Position numbers and translations under genes: made by a program. 64,000 nucleotides of DNA. Origin: Bosea sp. F3-2. GTDB taxonomy: Bacteria; Pseudomonadota; Alphaproteobacteria; Rhizobiales; Beijerinckiaceae. Below the pieces are notes generated by a model. The model was given only the letters and a program-made list of their open reading frames with translations, was not told the DNA's origin and searched no databases. Positions 16,979-25,801 of this stretch are shown piece after piece; positions within the stretch are counted from its first letter, which is position 1, and each line of letters opens with the position of its first letter. The DNA lies in NCBI RefSeq assembly GCF_008253865.1, contig NZ_CP042333.1, positions 62,001 to 126,000 of the forward strand, given 5' to 3'.

Positions 16979-17992
16979 ATGAAGACGCTGACCTGTATCA
17001 AGCCGCATCATTTCGAAATGTCCGAGACGGCGCATCCCCCGCGCGGGCCCGGCGAGGCGCTGCTGCGCATCAGGCGGATCGGAATATGCGGCACGGATAT
17101 CCACGCCTATCATGGCAACCAGCCCTATTTCGCCTACCCGCGGATTCTAGGCCACGAGATCGTCGCCGAGATCGAGGAGATCGAGGCTAACGATCAGGGG
17201 CTGGTGAAAGGTGATCTCGTCACGGTGATCCCCTATATTTCCGACCCGAACAGCTTCGCAACGCGCAACGGCAAGCCGAACGCCTGCGAGAACCTCCAGG
17301 TCATCGGCGTACATGTCGATGGCGGCATGCGCGAATATCTCAGCGTGCCCGTCGAGCAGCTCGTCGATGCGCGCGGGCTTTCGCTCGATCAGGCGCTGAT
17401 CGTCGAGCCGATGAGCATTAGCCTACATGGAATTAATCGGGCTGAAGCGAAGCCCGGACAGGATGTCGTCGTGCTGGGCGCCGGGCCGATCGGGCTTGGG
17501 TGCATGAAGTTCGCCAAGCTCGCTGGCGCCCGCGTCATCGCCGTCGACGTCAACGCCAAACGGCTGGACTTCGCCCGCAGTTGGGCCGGGGTCGACGAGG
17601 CCATTGACGCGAAGGGCGATACACTCGCCGAGCTCAAGCGCCTGACCGACGGCAATCTCGCCAGCGCCGTGATCGACTGCACCGGCAGCGCCAAGGCAAT
17701 GATGGGTGCGTTCGACTTCGCCGCCCCCGGCGGGACTGTCGTCTATGTCAGTCTCGTTCTGGCCGATATCACCTTCTCGGACCCGTTGTTCCACAAGAAG
17801 GAACTGACGCTGAAGGGCTCGCGGGCTGCCACCAAGGCCGAGTTCGCCACGGTGATTGAAACCATCCGCGGCGGCGGCGTCGACGCCTCAGCCTTCATCA
17901 CGCATCGCGCCGACTTCACTGACGCCATCCCAGCCTTCCAGAAATGGATTGAGCCCGGCAGCGGCGTGATCAAAGCCACGTTCGAATTCTGA
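16979..17992 (+). CDS. Zinc-dependent alcohol dehydrogenase, L-galactonate/L-gulonate 5-dehydrogenase-like
   Basis: Medium-chain dehydrogenase of 337 residues. Catalytic zinc ligands are in GICGTDIHAYHGNQP and ILGHEIVAEI; the NAD fold has VLGAGPIGLG. The sequences GNQPYFAYPRILGHE, FSDPLFHKKE and GSRAAT closely match my recollection of LgoD/RspB-type enzymes that oxidise L-galactonate or L-gulonate at C5. The structural zinc loop is unusual: where the family has four cysteines, here only one remains (in PNACENLQVIGVH), so the structural zinc is probably absent. It follows the GntR gene by 28 bases. Confidence 0.88.
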   Translation: MKTLTCIKPHHFEMSETAHPPRGPGEALLRIRRIGICGTDIHAYHGNQPYFAYPRILGHEIVAEIEEIEANDQGLVKGDLVTVIPYISDPNSFATRNGKPNACENLQVIGVHVDGGMREYLSVPVEQLVDARGLSLDQALIVEPMSISLHGINRAEAKPGQDVVVLGAGPIGLGCMKFAKLAGARVIAVDVNAKRLDFARSWAGVDEAIDAKGDTLAELKRLTDGNLASAVIDCTGSAKAMMGAFDFAAPGGTVVYVSLVLADITFSDPLFHKKELTLKGSRAATKAEFATVIETIRGGGVDASAFITHRADFTDAIPAFQKWIEPGSGVIKATFEF

Positions 17993-18002
17993 GGCTCGTT
18001 TG

Positions 18003-18809
18003 ATGAAGCTCGCTATCACCGTCGTGAAGGACGCCGCGCCGCTCGCACCCTTCGTCCTGCGCGGCGACTACGTCGACACCATCCGGGAAGCGGCGGCGAT
18101 CGGCTATGACGCGGTCGAGCTCCATATCGCCGATCCCGCTGAAGTCGACGCCGACGCGATCCTGAGCGCCTGCCGTGAAGCGGGTGTCTCCGTGTCCTCG
18201 ATCGGCACCGGTCTGGCGTTCCTGCGCGACGGCGTGACCCTCACCCACCCTGACGAGGCTAAGCGTCAGGACGCCCAGCAACGCATCGCCTCGTTCATCA
18301 AGCTCGGCGGCAAGTTCGGCTGTGTCGTGATCATTGGCTTGATCAAGGGCCAGGTCCGCGATGTCGGCGATCGCGCTCTGTTCGAGGAGCGCTTTCGGCA
18401 CTCCCTCGATCTCTGCCTCGTCGCCGCCGAGAAGCATGGCGTCACCCTGGTGATGGAAGCGGTCAATCGCTACGAGAGCGACATCTTCAACACCATCGCC
18501 GAATGTATGGCATTCATCGACAAGGTCGGCTCGGGTCGCCTGAAGATCCATATCGACACCTTCCACATGAACACCGAGGAAGACCGGATCGGCGCGAACG
18601 TCGCGGCGGCTGCCGGCTATGTCGGCCATGTCCATGTCGCGGACAGCAACCGCCGCTTTCCCGGCTGCGGCCATTACGATTTCGCCGAAACCATCTCGGC
18701 ACTGAAGCAGATCGGCTATCGCGGCGCGCTCTCCGTGGAATGCCATGGCCTGCCTACACCACGCGCGGCTGCCGAAGGCGCGCTCTCATTCCTGCGCAAA
18801 GCCATCTGA
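18003..18809 (+). CDS. Sugar phosphate isomerase/epimerase family protein (xylose isomerase-like TIM barrel)
   Basis: TIM-barrel protein of 268 residues. The usual metal ligands of the family are visible: Glu in VMEAVNRYES (about 152), Asp in IHIDTFHMN (about 185), His in GHVHVADSNR (about 209-211) and Glu in LSVECHG (about 246). Members epimerise or isomerise keto sugars and sugar acids. ATG 18003 follows the dehydrogenase stop by 10 bases. In this operon it may interconvert keto-hexonates such as tagaturonate and fructuronate; this is inference. Confidence 0.87.
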   Translation: MKLAITVVKDAAPLAPFVLRGDYVDTIREAAAIGYDAVELHIADPAEVDADAILSACREAGVSVSSIGTGLAFLRDGVTLTHPDEAKRQDAQQRIASFIKLGGKFGCVVIIGLIKGQVRDVGDRALFEERFRHSLDLCLVAAEKHGVTLVMEAVNRYESDIFNTIAECMAFIDKVGSGRLKIHIDTFHMNTEEDRIGANVAAAAGYVGHVHVADSNRRFPGCGHYDFAETISALKQIGYRGALSVECHGLPTPRAAAEGALSFLRKAI

Positions 18810-18822
18810 CCGGAGCATGTCG

Positions 18823-19671
18823 ATGTTCGCTCTTCAATCCGCCCTCAAGGACAGGGTCGCCGTCGTGACCGGCGGATCAGGTATCCTCTGCGGTGCCATG
18901 GCCGTCGAGCTCGCCCGGCATGGCGTAAAGATCGCGATCCTCAACCGGACTCTGGAAAAGGGCGAAAGCGTAGCCCGGCGCATCACGAAAGCCGGCGGCA
19001 TCGCCAAGGCCTTTGCCTGCAACGTAGTCGACGAGGCGTCTGTCCGTCGCGCGGCCGAAGAGGTCGAGGCCGCCTTCGGTCCCTGCACGATCCTGATCAA
19101 CGGCGCGGGCGGCGGTCACCCGAAGGGCAACACCACGCGAGAGGTGCTTGACCCCGCCGAACTCGGCAACAAGGAACTGACCTCCTTCTTCGACATCACC
19201 AAGGAGGGGTTCAATTTTGTCATGGACCTTAACCTGATCGGCAGCTGGATCCCCTCGCAGGTCTTCGGGCGTGGCATGCTCAACAGGCAAGGTGCGACCA
19301 TCATCAACATCTCGTCGATGGCAGCGCCGAAACCCGCCACGAAGGTTCCGGCGTATAGCGCCGCCAAGGCGGCGATCGACAACGTGACAAAGTGGATGGC
19401 CGTCCACCTCGCCGAGGTCGGCATCCGGGTCAATGCGATCGCGCCCGGCTTCTTCCTCACAGACCAGAACCGGGCCTTGCTCACGACGCCCGACGGCGGG
19501 CTGACCGACCGCTCTCGCAAGATCATCGGCCACACGCCAATGCGCCGGTTCGGAAACCCGGAGGACCTTCTCGGCACCATGCTTTGGCTCGTCGACGAGG
19601 AACGCTCCGGATTCGTCACCGGCATCACCGTGCCGGTCGACGGCGGCTTCATGGCCTACTCGGGCGTCTGA
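18823..19671 (+). CDS. SDR oxidoreductase, D-mannonate oxidoreductase (fructuronate reductase)-like
   Basis: Short-chain dehydrogenase of 282 residues. The NAD site is TGGSGILCGAMA; the NGAGGGHPKGNTT segment, the INISSMAA serine, and PAYSAAKAA (Tyr about 178, Lys about 182) follow. The overall pattern, including GFFLTDQNRALL, HTPMRRFGNPEDLLG and VDGGFMAYSGV at the C-terminus, closely resembles the SDR-type mannonate oxidoreductases of Bacillus and relatives. These interconvert fructuronate and D-mannonate. GGAG at 18812-18815 fits ATG 18823 better than ATG 18817. It ends the enzyme part of the operon. Confidence 0.88.
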   Translation: MFALQSALKDRVAVVTGGSGILCGAMAVELARHGVKIAILNRTLEKGESVARRITKAGGIAKAFACNVVDEASVRRAAEEVEAAFGPCTILINGAGGGHPKGNTTREVLDPAELGNKELTSFFDITKEGFNFVMDLNLIGSWIPSQVFGRGMLNRQGATIINISSMAAPKPATKVPAYSAAKAAIDNVTKWMAVHLAEVGIRVNAIAPGFFLTDQNRALLTTPDGGLTDRSRKIIGHTPMRRFGNPEDLLGTMLWLVDEERSGFVTGITVPVDGGFMAYSGV

Positions 19672-19755
19672 ACTGAACACCCCCAACCCGCGCGATCACA
19701 ATGCGGGACACAACGACTGATCATCGATGCCGGTCAGGCATAGGGAATGGAAGCG

Positions 19756-20433
19756 ATGAGCTATAGTTTCAATTTCGGCGTCGTCGCCGATAATTGGGAT
19801 CAGTTGCTGATCGGCGCCTGGCTCACGCTCAGGCTTACGGTCATTTCGATTGCGATCGGGCTGCTTCTCGCGGCCGTGGGCGCCTATCAATTATCTTATG
19901 GCTCCCGCTGGCTACGGGCGGTCTGGCAGGCCTATATCGAGATCGTTCGGAACACGCCGCTGCTGGCGCAGCTATTCCTGATCTTCTTCGGCCTCCCCGC
20001 CGCCGGGCTCAGGCTCGACGCAAACGTAGCCGCTGTCGTCGCGCTCGCATTTAATTTCACGGCCTATGCCGTCGAGATCATGCGCGCCGGCATCGAGAGC
20101 ATTCCGCGTGGTCAGATCGAAGCTGCTAAGGCGCTAGCCCTGTCGCCGATCCAGACCTTCCTGCATGTCGTGCTGAAACCTGCGTTGGCGGCCGTCTATC
20201 CGGCGCTTGCAGCCCAGTGCGTTCTGGTTTTGCTCGGAAGCGCCGTTATCTCGACTATTTCGGCGAATGACCTGTCCTCGGCGGCGGCAGTGCTGCAATC
20301 GGCGACCTTCCGCCCCTTCGAGGTCTATCTCGCGGTGACGGCTATCTACCTCGTCATGGCCTTCGGCCTGCAGACTACCCTCGATCTCATAGGACGCCAG
20401 GCCTTCGGCTGGACGCGGGCAGGAGCACGCTGA
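19756..20433 (+). CDS. ABC transporter permease (polar amino acid type)
   Basis: Inner-membrane permease of 225 residues with IEIVRNTPLLAQLFLIFFG near the N-terminus and an EAA loop EAAKALALSPIQTFLHVVLK. The ATG at 19756 is preferred; ATG 19747 is possible. Its stop overlaps the ATG of the second permease by one base, so the two are translated together. Placed directly after three sugar-acid enzymes, it likely imports their substrate. Confidence 0.9.
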   Translation: MSYSFNFGVVADNWDQLLIGAWLTLRLTVISIAIGLLLAAVGAYQLSYGSRWLRAVWQAYIEIVRNTPLLAQLFLIFFGLPAAGLRLDANVAAVVALAFNFTAYAVEIMRAGIESIPRGQIEAAKALALSPIQTFLHVVLKPALAAVYPALAAQCVLVLLGSAVISTISANDLSSAAAVLQSATFRPFEVYLAVTAIYLVMAFGLQTTLDLIGRQAFGWTRAGAR

Positions 20434-21131
20434 TGCAGGCGTTCGGACCCAACCACGTGGTGTATCTGCTGCTTGCGGCGCAATGGACGATCGTGCTGTC
20501 GCTCATCGCCTTCGCCGGCGGCGGCGTGCTGGGGATGCTTCTTGCAGTGGCACGGGTTCAGCCAGGCAGCAAGGTTCTACGCCTGAGCGCGCTGGTGCTG
20601 ATGCGCATCTTCCAGTTCACCCCCCTGCTGATGCAGCTCTTCCTTTTCTATTTCGGGCTGAGCATTTTCGGCTTCAACCTCGACGCGTGGACATCGGTGT
20701 CAATCGCCCTGATCTTCTACACGGGCACGTTCCTCGGGGAGATTTGGCGCGGCTGTATCGAGGCGGTCCCACGCGGGCAGACCGATGCCTCGAAGGCGCT
20801 GGCCCTGTCCTACACGCAGCGGCTGACGCACGTCATCCTGCCTCAGGCGATGCGCATCGCCGTCGCTCCCACAGTCGGTTTCCTCGTGCAGGTGGTGAAG
20901 AGCACGTCGCTCGCCTCCATCGTCGGCTTCGCGGAGATCATCCGCGCCAGCCAGATGGTCAACAACGTCACCCTGAAGCCGCTGCTCGTCTACACGCTGG
21001 TCATGGCAATCTACTTCGCCATCTGCTGGCCACTGTCGCTGATCAGCCGCCATTTCGAGAAGAAGCTCGGTCAGGCGCACGCGCCTGACCGTGGACTACC
21101 AAAACCCGAAATCCAGGCCGCAGCAGCCTGA
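20433..21131 (+). CDS. ABC transporter permease (polar amino acid type)
   Basis: Inner-membrane permease of 232 residues, partner of the preceding one (TGATG overlap). It shows MRIFQFTPLLMQLFLFYFG and the EAA loop DASKALALSYTQRLTHVILP. The hydrophobic pattern gives about five membrane helices. Confidence 0.9.
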   Translation: MQAFGPNHVVYLLLAAQWTIVLSLIAFAGGGVLGMLLAVARVQPGSKVLRLSALVLMRIFQFTPLLMQLFLFYFGLSIFGFNLDAWTSVSIALIFYTGTFLGEIWRGCIEAVPRGQTDASKALALSYTQRLTHVILPQAMRIAVAPTVGFLVQVVKSTSLASIVGFAEIIRASQMVNNVTLKPLLVYTLVMAIYFAICWPLSLISRHFEKKLGQAHAPDRGLPKPEIQAAAA

Positions 21132-21158
21132 TCATCCGAAAAACCGGGGAGAAACAGC

Positions 21159-21941
21159 ATGTTCATCAAGAAGCTCGCATTGGCCGCATTCACAGCGATC
21201 GGCCTGCTCGGCACCGCACAGGCCCAATCCATCGACGACATCATTGCACGCAAAAAGCTGCTCGTTGCGATCGACACGACCTACGCTCCCTATGGCACGA
21301 TCGACGCCAACATGAAGCCGGATGGCTTTGAAGTCGCGCTCGCCGGGCTGATGGCGAAGGCGCTGAATGTCCAGCTTGAAGTCGTGCCGGTCAACACGGC
21401 CAACCGGCTGCCCTTCCTGCTGACGAACAAGGCTGACATCACCCTTTCGACGCTGACCGTGACAGCGCAGCGCGCCTCGCAAGTAATGTTCACCATCCCG
21501 TACGCCGGCCTGAAGTTCGAACTCATCGCTTCAAAGACGCGCAAGATTTCCGGCCCCGAAGATCTTAAGGGCCTGAAGGTGGGTGTGATCCGCGGCGGTG
21601 CGGCCGATCCGCAGCTGACGGCGGTAGCACCCAAGGACACACAGATCGTCCGCCTCGACGACGTCGCTGGCTGTGTGCAGGCGCTTCTATCGGGCCAAGT
21701 CGACGCCATTGCCGAGGGCTGGTTGATCCCCGGCCAGATGAACAAGGCTAAGGGCGAGGATGCCTTCGAATCCAAGTTCACGTTCTCGGAGGCGCATTAC
21801 GCGATAGCGGTGCGTAAGGGCTCGTTCGACCTTCTGCAGTGGCTCAACACATTCATCTACACGGTGAAGCAGAACGGTCAGTTGGCAGGCCTGCATCAAC
21901 AGTATCTCAATCTGCCACTCCCTTCGTTGCCCACCTATTAA
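21159..21941 (+). CDS. ABC transporter substrate-binding protein, SBP_bac_3
   Basis: Periplasmic binding protein of 260 residues with a signal peptide at 1-22 (FTAIGLLGTAQAQ). The signature reads LSTLTVTAQRASQVMFTIPYA, with Arg retained at the carboxylate-binding place. The later GQVDAIAEGW lacks the Asp that clamps the amino group in amino-acid binders. This fits a non-amino acid ligand such as an aldonate. It lies 27 bases after the permease gene. Confidence 0.9.
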   Translation: MFIKKLALAAFTAIGLLGTAQAQSIDDIIARKKLLVAIDTTYAPYGTIDANMKPDGFEVALAGLMAKALNVQLEVVPVNTANRLPFLLTNKADITLSTLTVTAQRASQVMFTIPYAGLKFELIASKTRKISGPEDLKGLKVGVIRGGAADPQLTAVAPKDTQIVRLDDVAGCVQALLSGQVDAIAEGWLIPGQMNKAKGEDAFESKFTFSEAHYAIAVRKGSFDLLQWLNTFIYTVKQNGQLAGLHQQYLNLPLPSLPTY

Positions 21942-22104
21942 CCTGTTGATCCACAAGAGCACCGCATCTGGCTAGGTGAATTGCACAGATCGCCTTCTTC
22001 AGCCCAGCAGGCACCGTGCTCTCACCTACTTCAGAATAGTACTTCAGCCCGCCGCCGGCTTTTGGAGAGGTGGTGACGGCTGCATCTAACAAGGAGATAT
22101 AGCC

Positions 22105-22859
22105 ATGACCGCTGTTCCAATTCCCAGTTCATCGGTCGACATCGAGCTAGTCAGCAAATGGTACGGGTCCCATCAGGCCCTAACCGACGTTTCGCTCAAG
22201 GTCGAAACTGGAAAGCGCGTAGTCGTCTGCGGCCCTTCCGGTTCCGGAAAATCTACCTTGATCCGCTGTGTTAATGGCCTGGAGGATTTCCAGAAAGGCA
22301 GAATTGTCGTTGGCGGCATACCGCTCGACGCCGCCAATCCCAGGCAGGTGCGGGACATCAGGCAGAATGCGGGTATGGTGTTTCAGCAGTTCAACCTGTT
22401 CCCGCACCTTAACGTTCTCGACAATTGTACGCTCGCGCCACGGTTGGTGAAAAAATCCCGGAAAAGGAGGCCCGCGCCATCGCGATGAGATTCCTCGAGA
22501 AGGTTCGCATCCCTGAGCAGTCCAACAAATTTCCGGGACAACTTTCTGGCGGCCAGCAGCAACGCGTCGCGATCGCGCGGGCCTTGTGCATGCAACCGAA
22601 GATCATGCTTTTCGACGAACCTACCTCTGCACTCGATCCCGAGATGGTCAAGGAGGTGCTCGATACAATGGTGGCCCTAGCCGCCGAGGGCATGACGATG
22701 ATATGCGTGACCCACGAGATGGGATTTGCTAGGCAAGTCGCAGATTCCATAGCCTTTATGGATGATGGCCGGCTGATCTTTGAAGGTGGGCCGGATGAGT
22801 TCTTCGGCAATATATGTCACCCGCGCATCAAGACATTCATCGGTCAGATCTCGCATTGA
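22105..22859 (+). pseudogene. ABC transporter ATP-binding protein, split by a one-base frameshift
   Basis: The frame starting at 22105 encodes Walker A GPSGSGKST and the Q-loop FQQFNLFPH, then leaves frame at a run of six A residues (22450-22455). The C-terminal half continues in another frame to 22859 with LSGGQQQR, LFDEPTSALDP and the H-loop CVTHEM. One extra A would restore a full-length GlnQ-type ATPase of about 251 residues. Either this is a sequencing error or the ATPase of this operon is broken, in which case another ATPase, such as the one at 5826-6554, might substitute. I consider both possible. Confidence 0.88.
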
Positions 22860-23339
22860 TTCAGCTGACCCAGTAACCGGGCCACTATGAGCGGCTGATG
22901 CTCGGACAAACCCATGCTTCCAGGCGTCACGCTGAGTTCTTTAAGGGCATCGCGAGCAACGGGTGTTGGGCGCGACGCCCGGAAGTGCTGGTCCCTTGAG
23001 TAGATGGGGCCAGCATCACAAGCAAATTTAAGCGAACGTCCGAAGGTTCGCCATCGGCCACGTCAAAATTCGCGGCGAGAAGGACGCGAGGTTGGGCTGT
23101 CGCCTCGCCCGATTCGGCGTCGTTTAACCCAATATAATCGCGGTGTGGCCAGATTAACGTGTTGAGGCAGCTCCTCCGGCTGTGCTCGATCCTGTCCGAC
23201 GGTCTCGCTGAAGCTCATCGGCCTGGCAGGCCTCGGCGCGATGCCCCTCGCGATATTTTTGGCGGCACGTCAGTTCGAAACTCTACCGGCTGAGCAACCG
23301 CCAGTGCGCCAACGCCTCCAGCAGATATCGAGCCGTGTT
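22860..23339. other. Intergenic region, no gene recognised
   Basis: About 480 bases between the ABC ATPase and the convergent hydrolase gene. There is a possible hairpin where GCTGGTCCC near 22988 faces GGGGCCAGC near 23008, and a repeated CAGTTCGAAA at about 23271 and 23340. Fragments of open frame have no recognisable similarity. It may be decayed coding sequence. Confidence 0.35.
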
Positions 23340-24332
23340 TCAGTTCGAAAGGCGCGGCGGCGGACTGGGCAGCGCCCGCAAAGCGGCAATGATCGCCTCG
23401 GTACTCTTGCCGGCTGCACACATTCCGTCAGCCAGTTCCCCGAAATCGACCAGATCGTGATGGCGGTCATCCCTTGCCCGTTCCAGCGGGACGAGCCAGG
23501 CGGCATGGCCTCGTGCCGTTAGCCCTTCAAAATAGAGCTGCTGGGCAGAGAAGGGCACATTGGTTTCCCGCGGATCACCGATGACGAAGATGCGGCGCTT
23601 CGGATCAGCCGGGATTTTCTCGAGCACGGCATAGGGATCGAAGCGCGTCAGCTTCTCGCCGGCCTTTAGGAGGCCACGCGCCTCCAGATAAGCGCGATAC
23701 GCGGAAGCGCCGGAGGAGATCACCGCGCAACGGAGATCGTTTCGCCGCCCCAGCATCTCGGCCACAAGCGTGCCCCCGCCGCTATGGCCGCCGAGCGCAA
23801 AGGCGCTGATGGCATAGCGCTTCCTCAGACCGGTGAGCGCGGCATCGACCAGGGCCGCCTCGACCGGGCGGCCGCGCATCGTGAAATGCTTGCCGGCGCT
23901 GCCGTAAGTGCCAGACCGCCCTAGAAAGATCGCCGGCACGTTGAAGCGGACCGAAAGTCGCCGTTCGAGTGCCACCATCTCGGTCGGACCGAAGCCGCTC
24001 TGCCGCTTGCGGGCATTGTTGCCCTTCGGCCCGAGCACGTCGCCGTTCAGCCAGATCATGGTGACCGGATTGGGTCCCGGCGCTGGCGCAAGGCCCGCCG
24101 CGTAATAGCGCATACAAGTTGAGGCCCCACCAGCCTCCACCCAGATCGCCGTGTCCTTGCGCTCCAAGGCAGCACAGTCCTCATGCGCAATCGCAATGCC
24201 CGCAATCACTTTCGCGGAATCAAAATTCTCCACCTCCGGCACGGACTGAGCAAGAACCGGCCCCATGGCCGCGGCAAGCGCCAAGCTCATGACCGCCGCC
24301 GCACAGCACATTATCCTCGATAGCGCCTGCAT
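23340..24332 (-). CDS. Secreted alpha/beta hydrolase family protein
   Basis: Exported protein of 330 residues. An N-terminal signal peptide (MQALSRIMCCAAAVMSLALA, cleavage likely after PVLA) is followed by an alpha/beta hydrolase fold. The nucleophile is in GGHSGGG. A possible acid and histidine are in VIGDPRETNVPF and RARDDRHHDLV. The ATG at 24332 starts right at the signal peptide; the frame extends upstream without support. It lies in the same direction as the tartrate dehydrogenase and TctC genes, about 335 bases downstream of them. An esterase-like role in the periplasm is a guess. Confidence 0.75.
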   Translation of the reverse strand: MQALSRIMCCAAAVMSLALAAAMGPVLAQSVPEVENFDSAKVIAGIAIAHEDCAALERKDTAIWVEAGGASTCMRYYAAGLAPAPGPNPVTMIWLNGDVLGPKGNNARKRQSGFGPTEMVALERRLSVRFNVPAIFLGRSGTYGSAGKHFTMRGRPVEAALVDAALTGLRKRYAISAFALGGHSGGGTLVAEMLGRRNDLRCAVISSGASAYRAYLEARGLLKAGEKLTRFDPYAVLEKIPADPKRRIFVIGDPRETNVPFSAQQLYFEGLTARGHAAWLVPLERARDDRHHDLVDFGELADGMCAAGKSTEAIIAALRALPSPPPRLSN

Positions 24333-24667
24333 GCTTCCTCCGTCTTCAGTGCAGCGGCAGACGAGGGGCCGAATCGGGCTCATTTTTGACGCGGGGCCCG
24401 TGATCCACCACAGGCAATTTCCGCCTCCTCCTGGCGAACTGGCCGATAGCCGTAGCTGGCAAAGAACTTTGGCTCACCATTGCGCCAGGATCACGGCATG
24501 TCGCCCTCAACCACGGGATCGTCTGGTTAATCGCGATGTCCCATTCCACGCGGAGCATCGAAATCGTCGGATATCTAAAACCATCCCGACTCCGGAACAT
24601 CAACGTTCACGCCCCGGCCCGAAAGGTGGAACCGAGACGACGTTTTCAAGTGAGACCAGCCGGCCTC
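24333..24667. other. Intergenic region, possible decayed fragment
   Basis: About 335 bases without an intact gene. On the minus strand a piece near 24398-24490 can be read as FFASYGYRPVRQEE, which resembles the C-terminal strand and helix of a GNAT acetyltransferase, but an in-frame stop precedes it. I regard it as possible decay, not as a gene. Confidence 0.3.
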
Positions 24668-25744
24668 TCAGATATTGTCCCCGCGCAGCGCCTCGCAGAC
24701 GGCGTCAGTGACCTGCTGCGTCGTCGCCTGGCCACCAAGATCGGGCGTGTGCAGGCCCGGATCGGCCGTGACACGCTCGACGGCACGCATTAGGCGCGCC
24801 GCTGCCGCTTTCTCACCGAGATGGTCGAGCATCAGCGCCCCAGTCCAGAAGGTTGCCACAGGGTTAGCGATTCCCTTGCCTGTGATGTCGAACGCCGAGC
24901 CATGGATCGGCTCGAACATCGAAGGCGCCTTTCGCTCTGGATTGAGGTTCGCGGTCGGTGCGATGCCCAGCGAGCCAGCGAGTGCGGCTGCGAGGTCTGA
25001 CAAGATGTCAGCGTGAAGGTTAGTCGCCACGATGGTGTCCAGCGACTCAGGTTTTAGCGTCATGCGCATCGTCATCGCATCGACCAGCATCTTGTCCCAG
25101 CGCACATCTGGGAACTCTATGGCTACTTCCGCCGCGATCTCGTCCCACAGTACCATGCCATGTCTCTGAGCGTTGGACTTGGTGACCACCGTCAGCATTT
25201 TTCGGGGGCGAGAGCGGGCAATCTCGAAGGCGTAGCGAATGATACGCGACACACCCGCGCGGGTGAACATGGCGACGTCGGTCGCAACCTCCCCCGGCAG
25301 GCCCTGATGCACGCGTCCACCAACACCGGAATACTCGCCCTCGGAGTTCTCTCGTACAATGATCCAGTCAAGCTCTGGCCCCGAGACGTGTCGCAACGGG
25401 CTGGTGATGCCCGGCAGGATTCGTGTGGGGCGCACGTTTGCGTATTGGTCCAGCGGCTGACAGATCGCGAGACGCAATCCCCACAAGGTCACATGATCCG
25501 GTATATCGGGCGCACCGACCGCTCCGAAGAAGATTGCGTCGAAAGCGCGTAGCCGCTCGGCGCCATCCGCCGGCATCATGATGCCGTGCTTGCGATAGTA
25601 TTCAGAGCCCCAATCGAAGGACTTGACCTCGAGGCCGAACCCACCATCGCGCTCCGCCGCGACTTCGAGCGCTTGCAGTCCGGCCGCGATGACTTCGGGC
25701 CCTATTCCGTCGCCGCCGATGGCGGCAATGCGGTGAGTACGCAT
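24668..25744 (-). CDS. Tartrate dehydrogenase/decarboxylase or D-malate dehydrogenase
   Basis: Beta-decarboxylating dehydrogenase of 358 residues. The N-terminus HRIAAIGGDGIGPEVI, the substrate and cofactor segments DQYANVRPTRI, VRENSEGEYSG and AMTMRMTLKPESLDTIV, and the C-terminal EPIHGSAFDITGKGIANP are those of the TtuC/DmlA branch of the isopropylmalate/isocitrate dehydrogenase family. The enzymes oxidise tartrate or D-malate with NAD+ and Mn2+. It lies 57 bases after a TctC-type receptor gene, which suggests uptake and oxidation of a hydroxy-dicarboxylate. Which of the two substrates is preferred is open. Confidence 0.9.
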   Translation of the reverse strand: MRTHRIAAIGGDGIGPEVIAAGLQALEVAAERDGGFGLEVKSFDWGSEYYRKHGIMMPADGAERLRAFDAIFFGAVGAPDIPDHVTLWGLRLAICQPLDQYANVRPTRILPGITSPLRHVSGPELDWIIVRENSEGEYSGVGGRVHQGLPGEVATDVAMFTRAGVSRIIRYAFEIARSRPRKMLTVVTKSNAQRHGMVLWDEIAAEVAIEFPDVRWDKMLVDAMTMRMTLKPESLDTIVATNLHADILSDLAAALAGSLGIAPTANLNPERKAPSMFEPIHGSAFDITGKGIANPVATFWTGALMLDHLGEKAAAARLMRAVERVTADPGLHTPDLGGQATTQQVTDAVCEALRGDNI

Positions 25745-25801
25745 CGTTATCTCTCTACTTTGGTTGCCTCGCGTCGGTCGTGCGCTTCCGACGCTGTTGG
25801 T

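Noticed and set aside
22441..22470. Programmed -1 frameshift in the ABC ATPase
   Set aside because: The A6 run is not preceded by a perfect slippery heptamer in frame and no downstream stem is evident; a simple indel explains it.
23215..23340. Transposase remnant suspected from repeated CAGTTCGAAA
   Set aside because: Repeat is only 10 bases and no transposase motif or terminal inverted repeats could be found around it.
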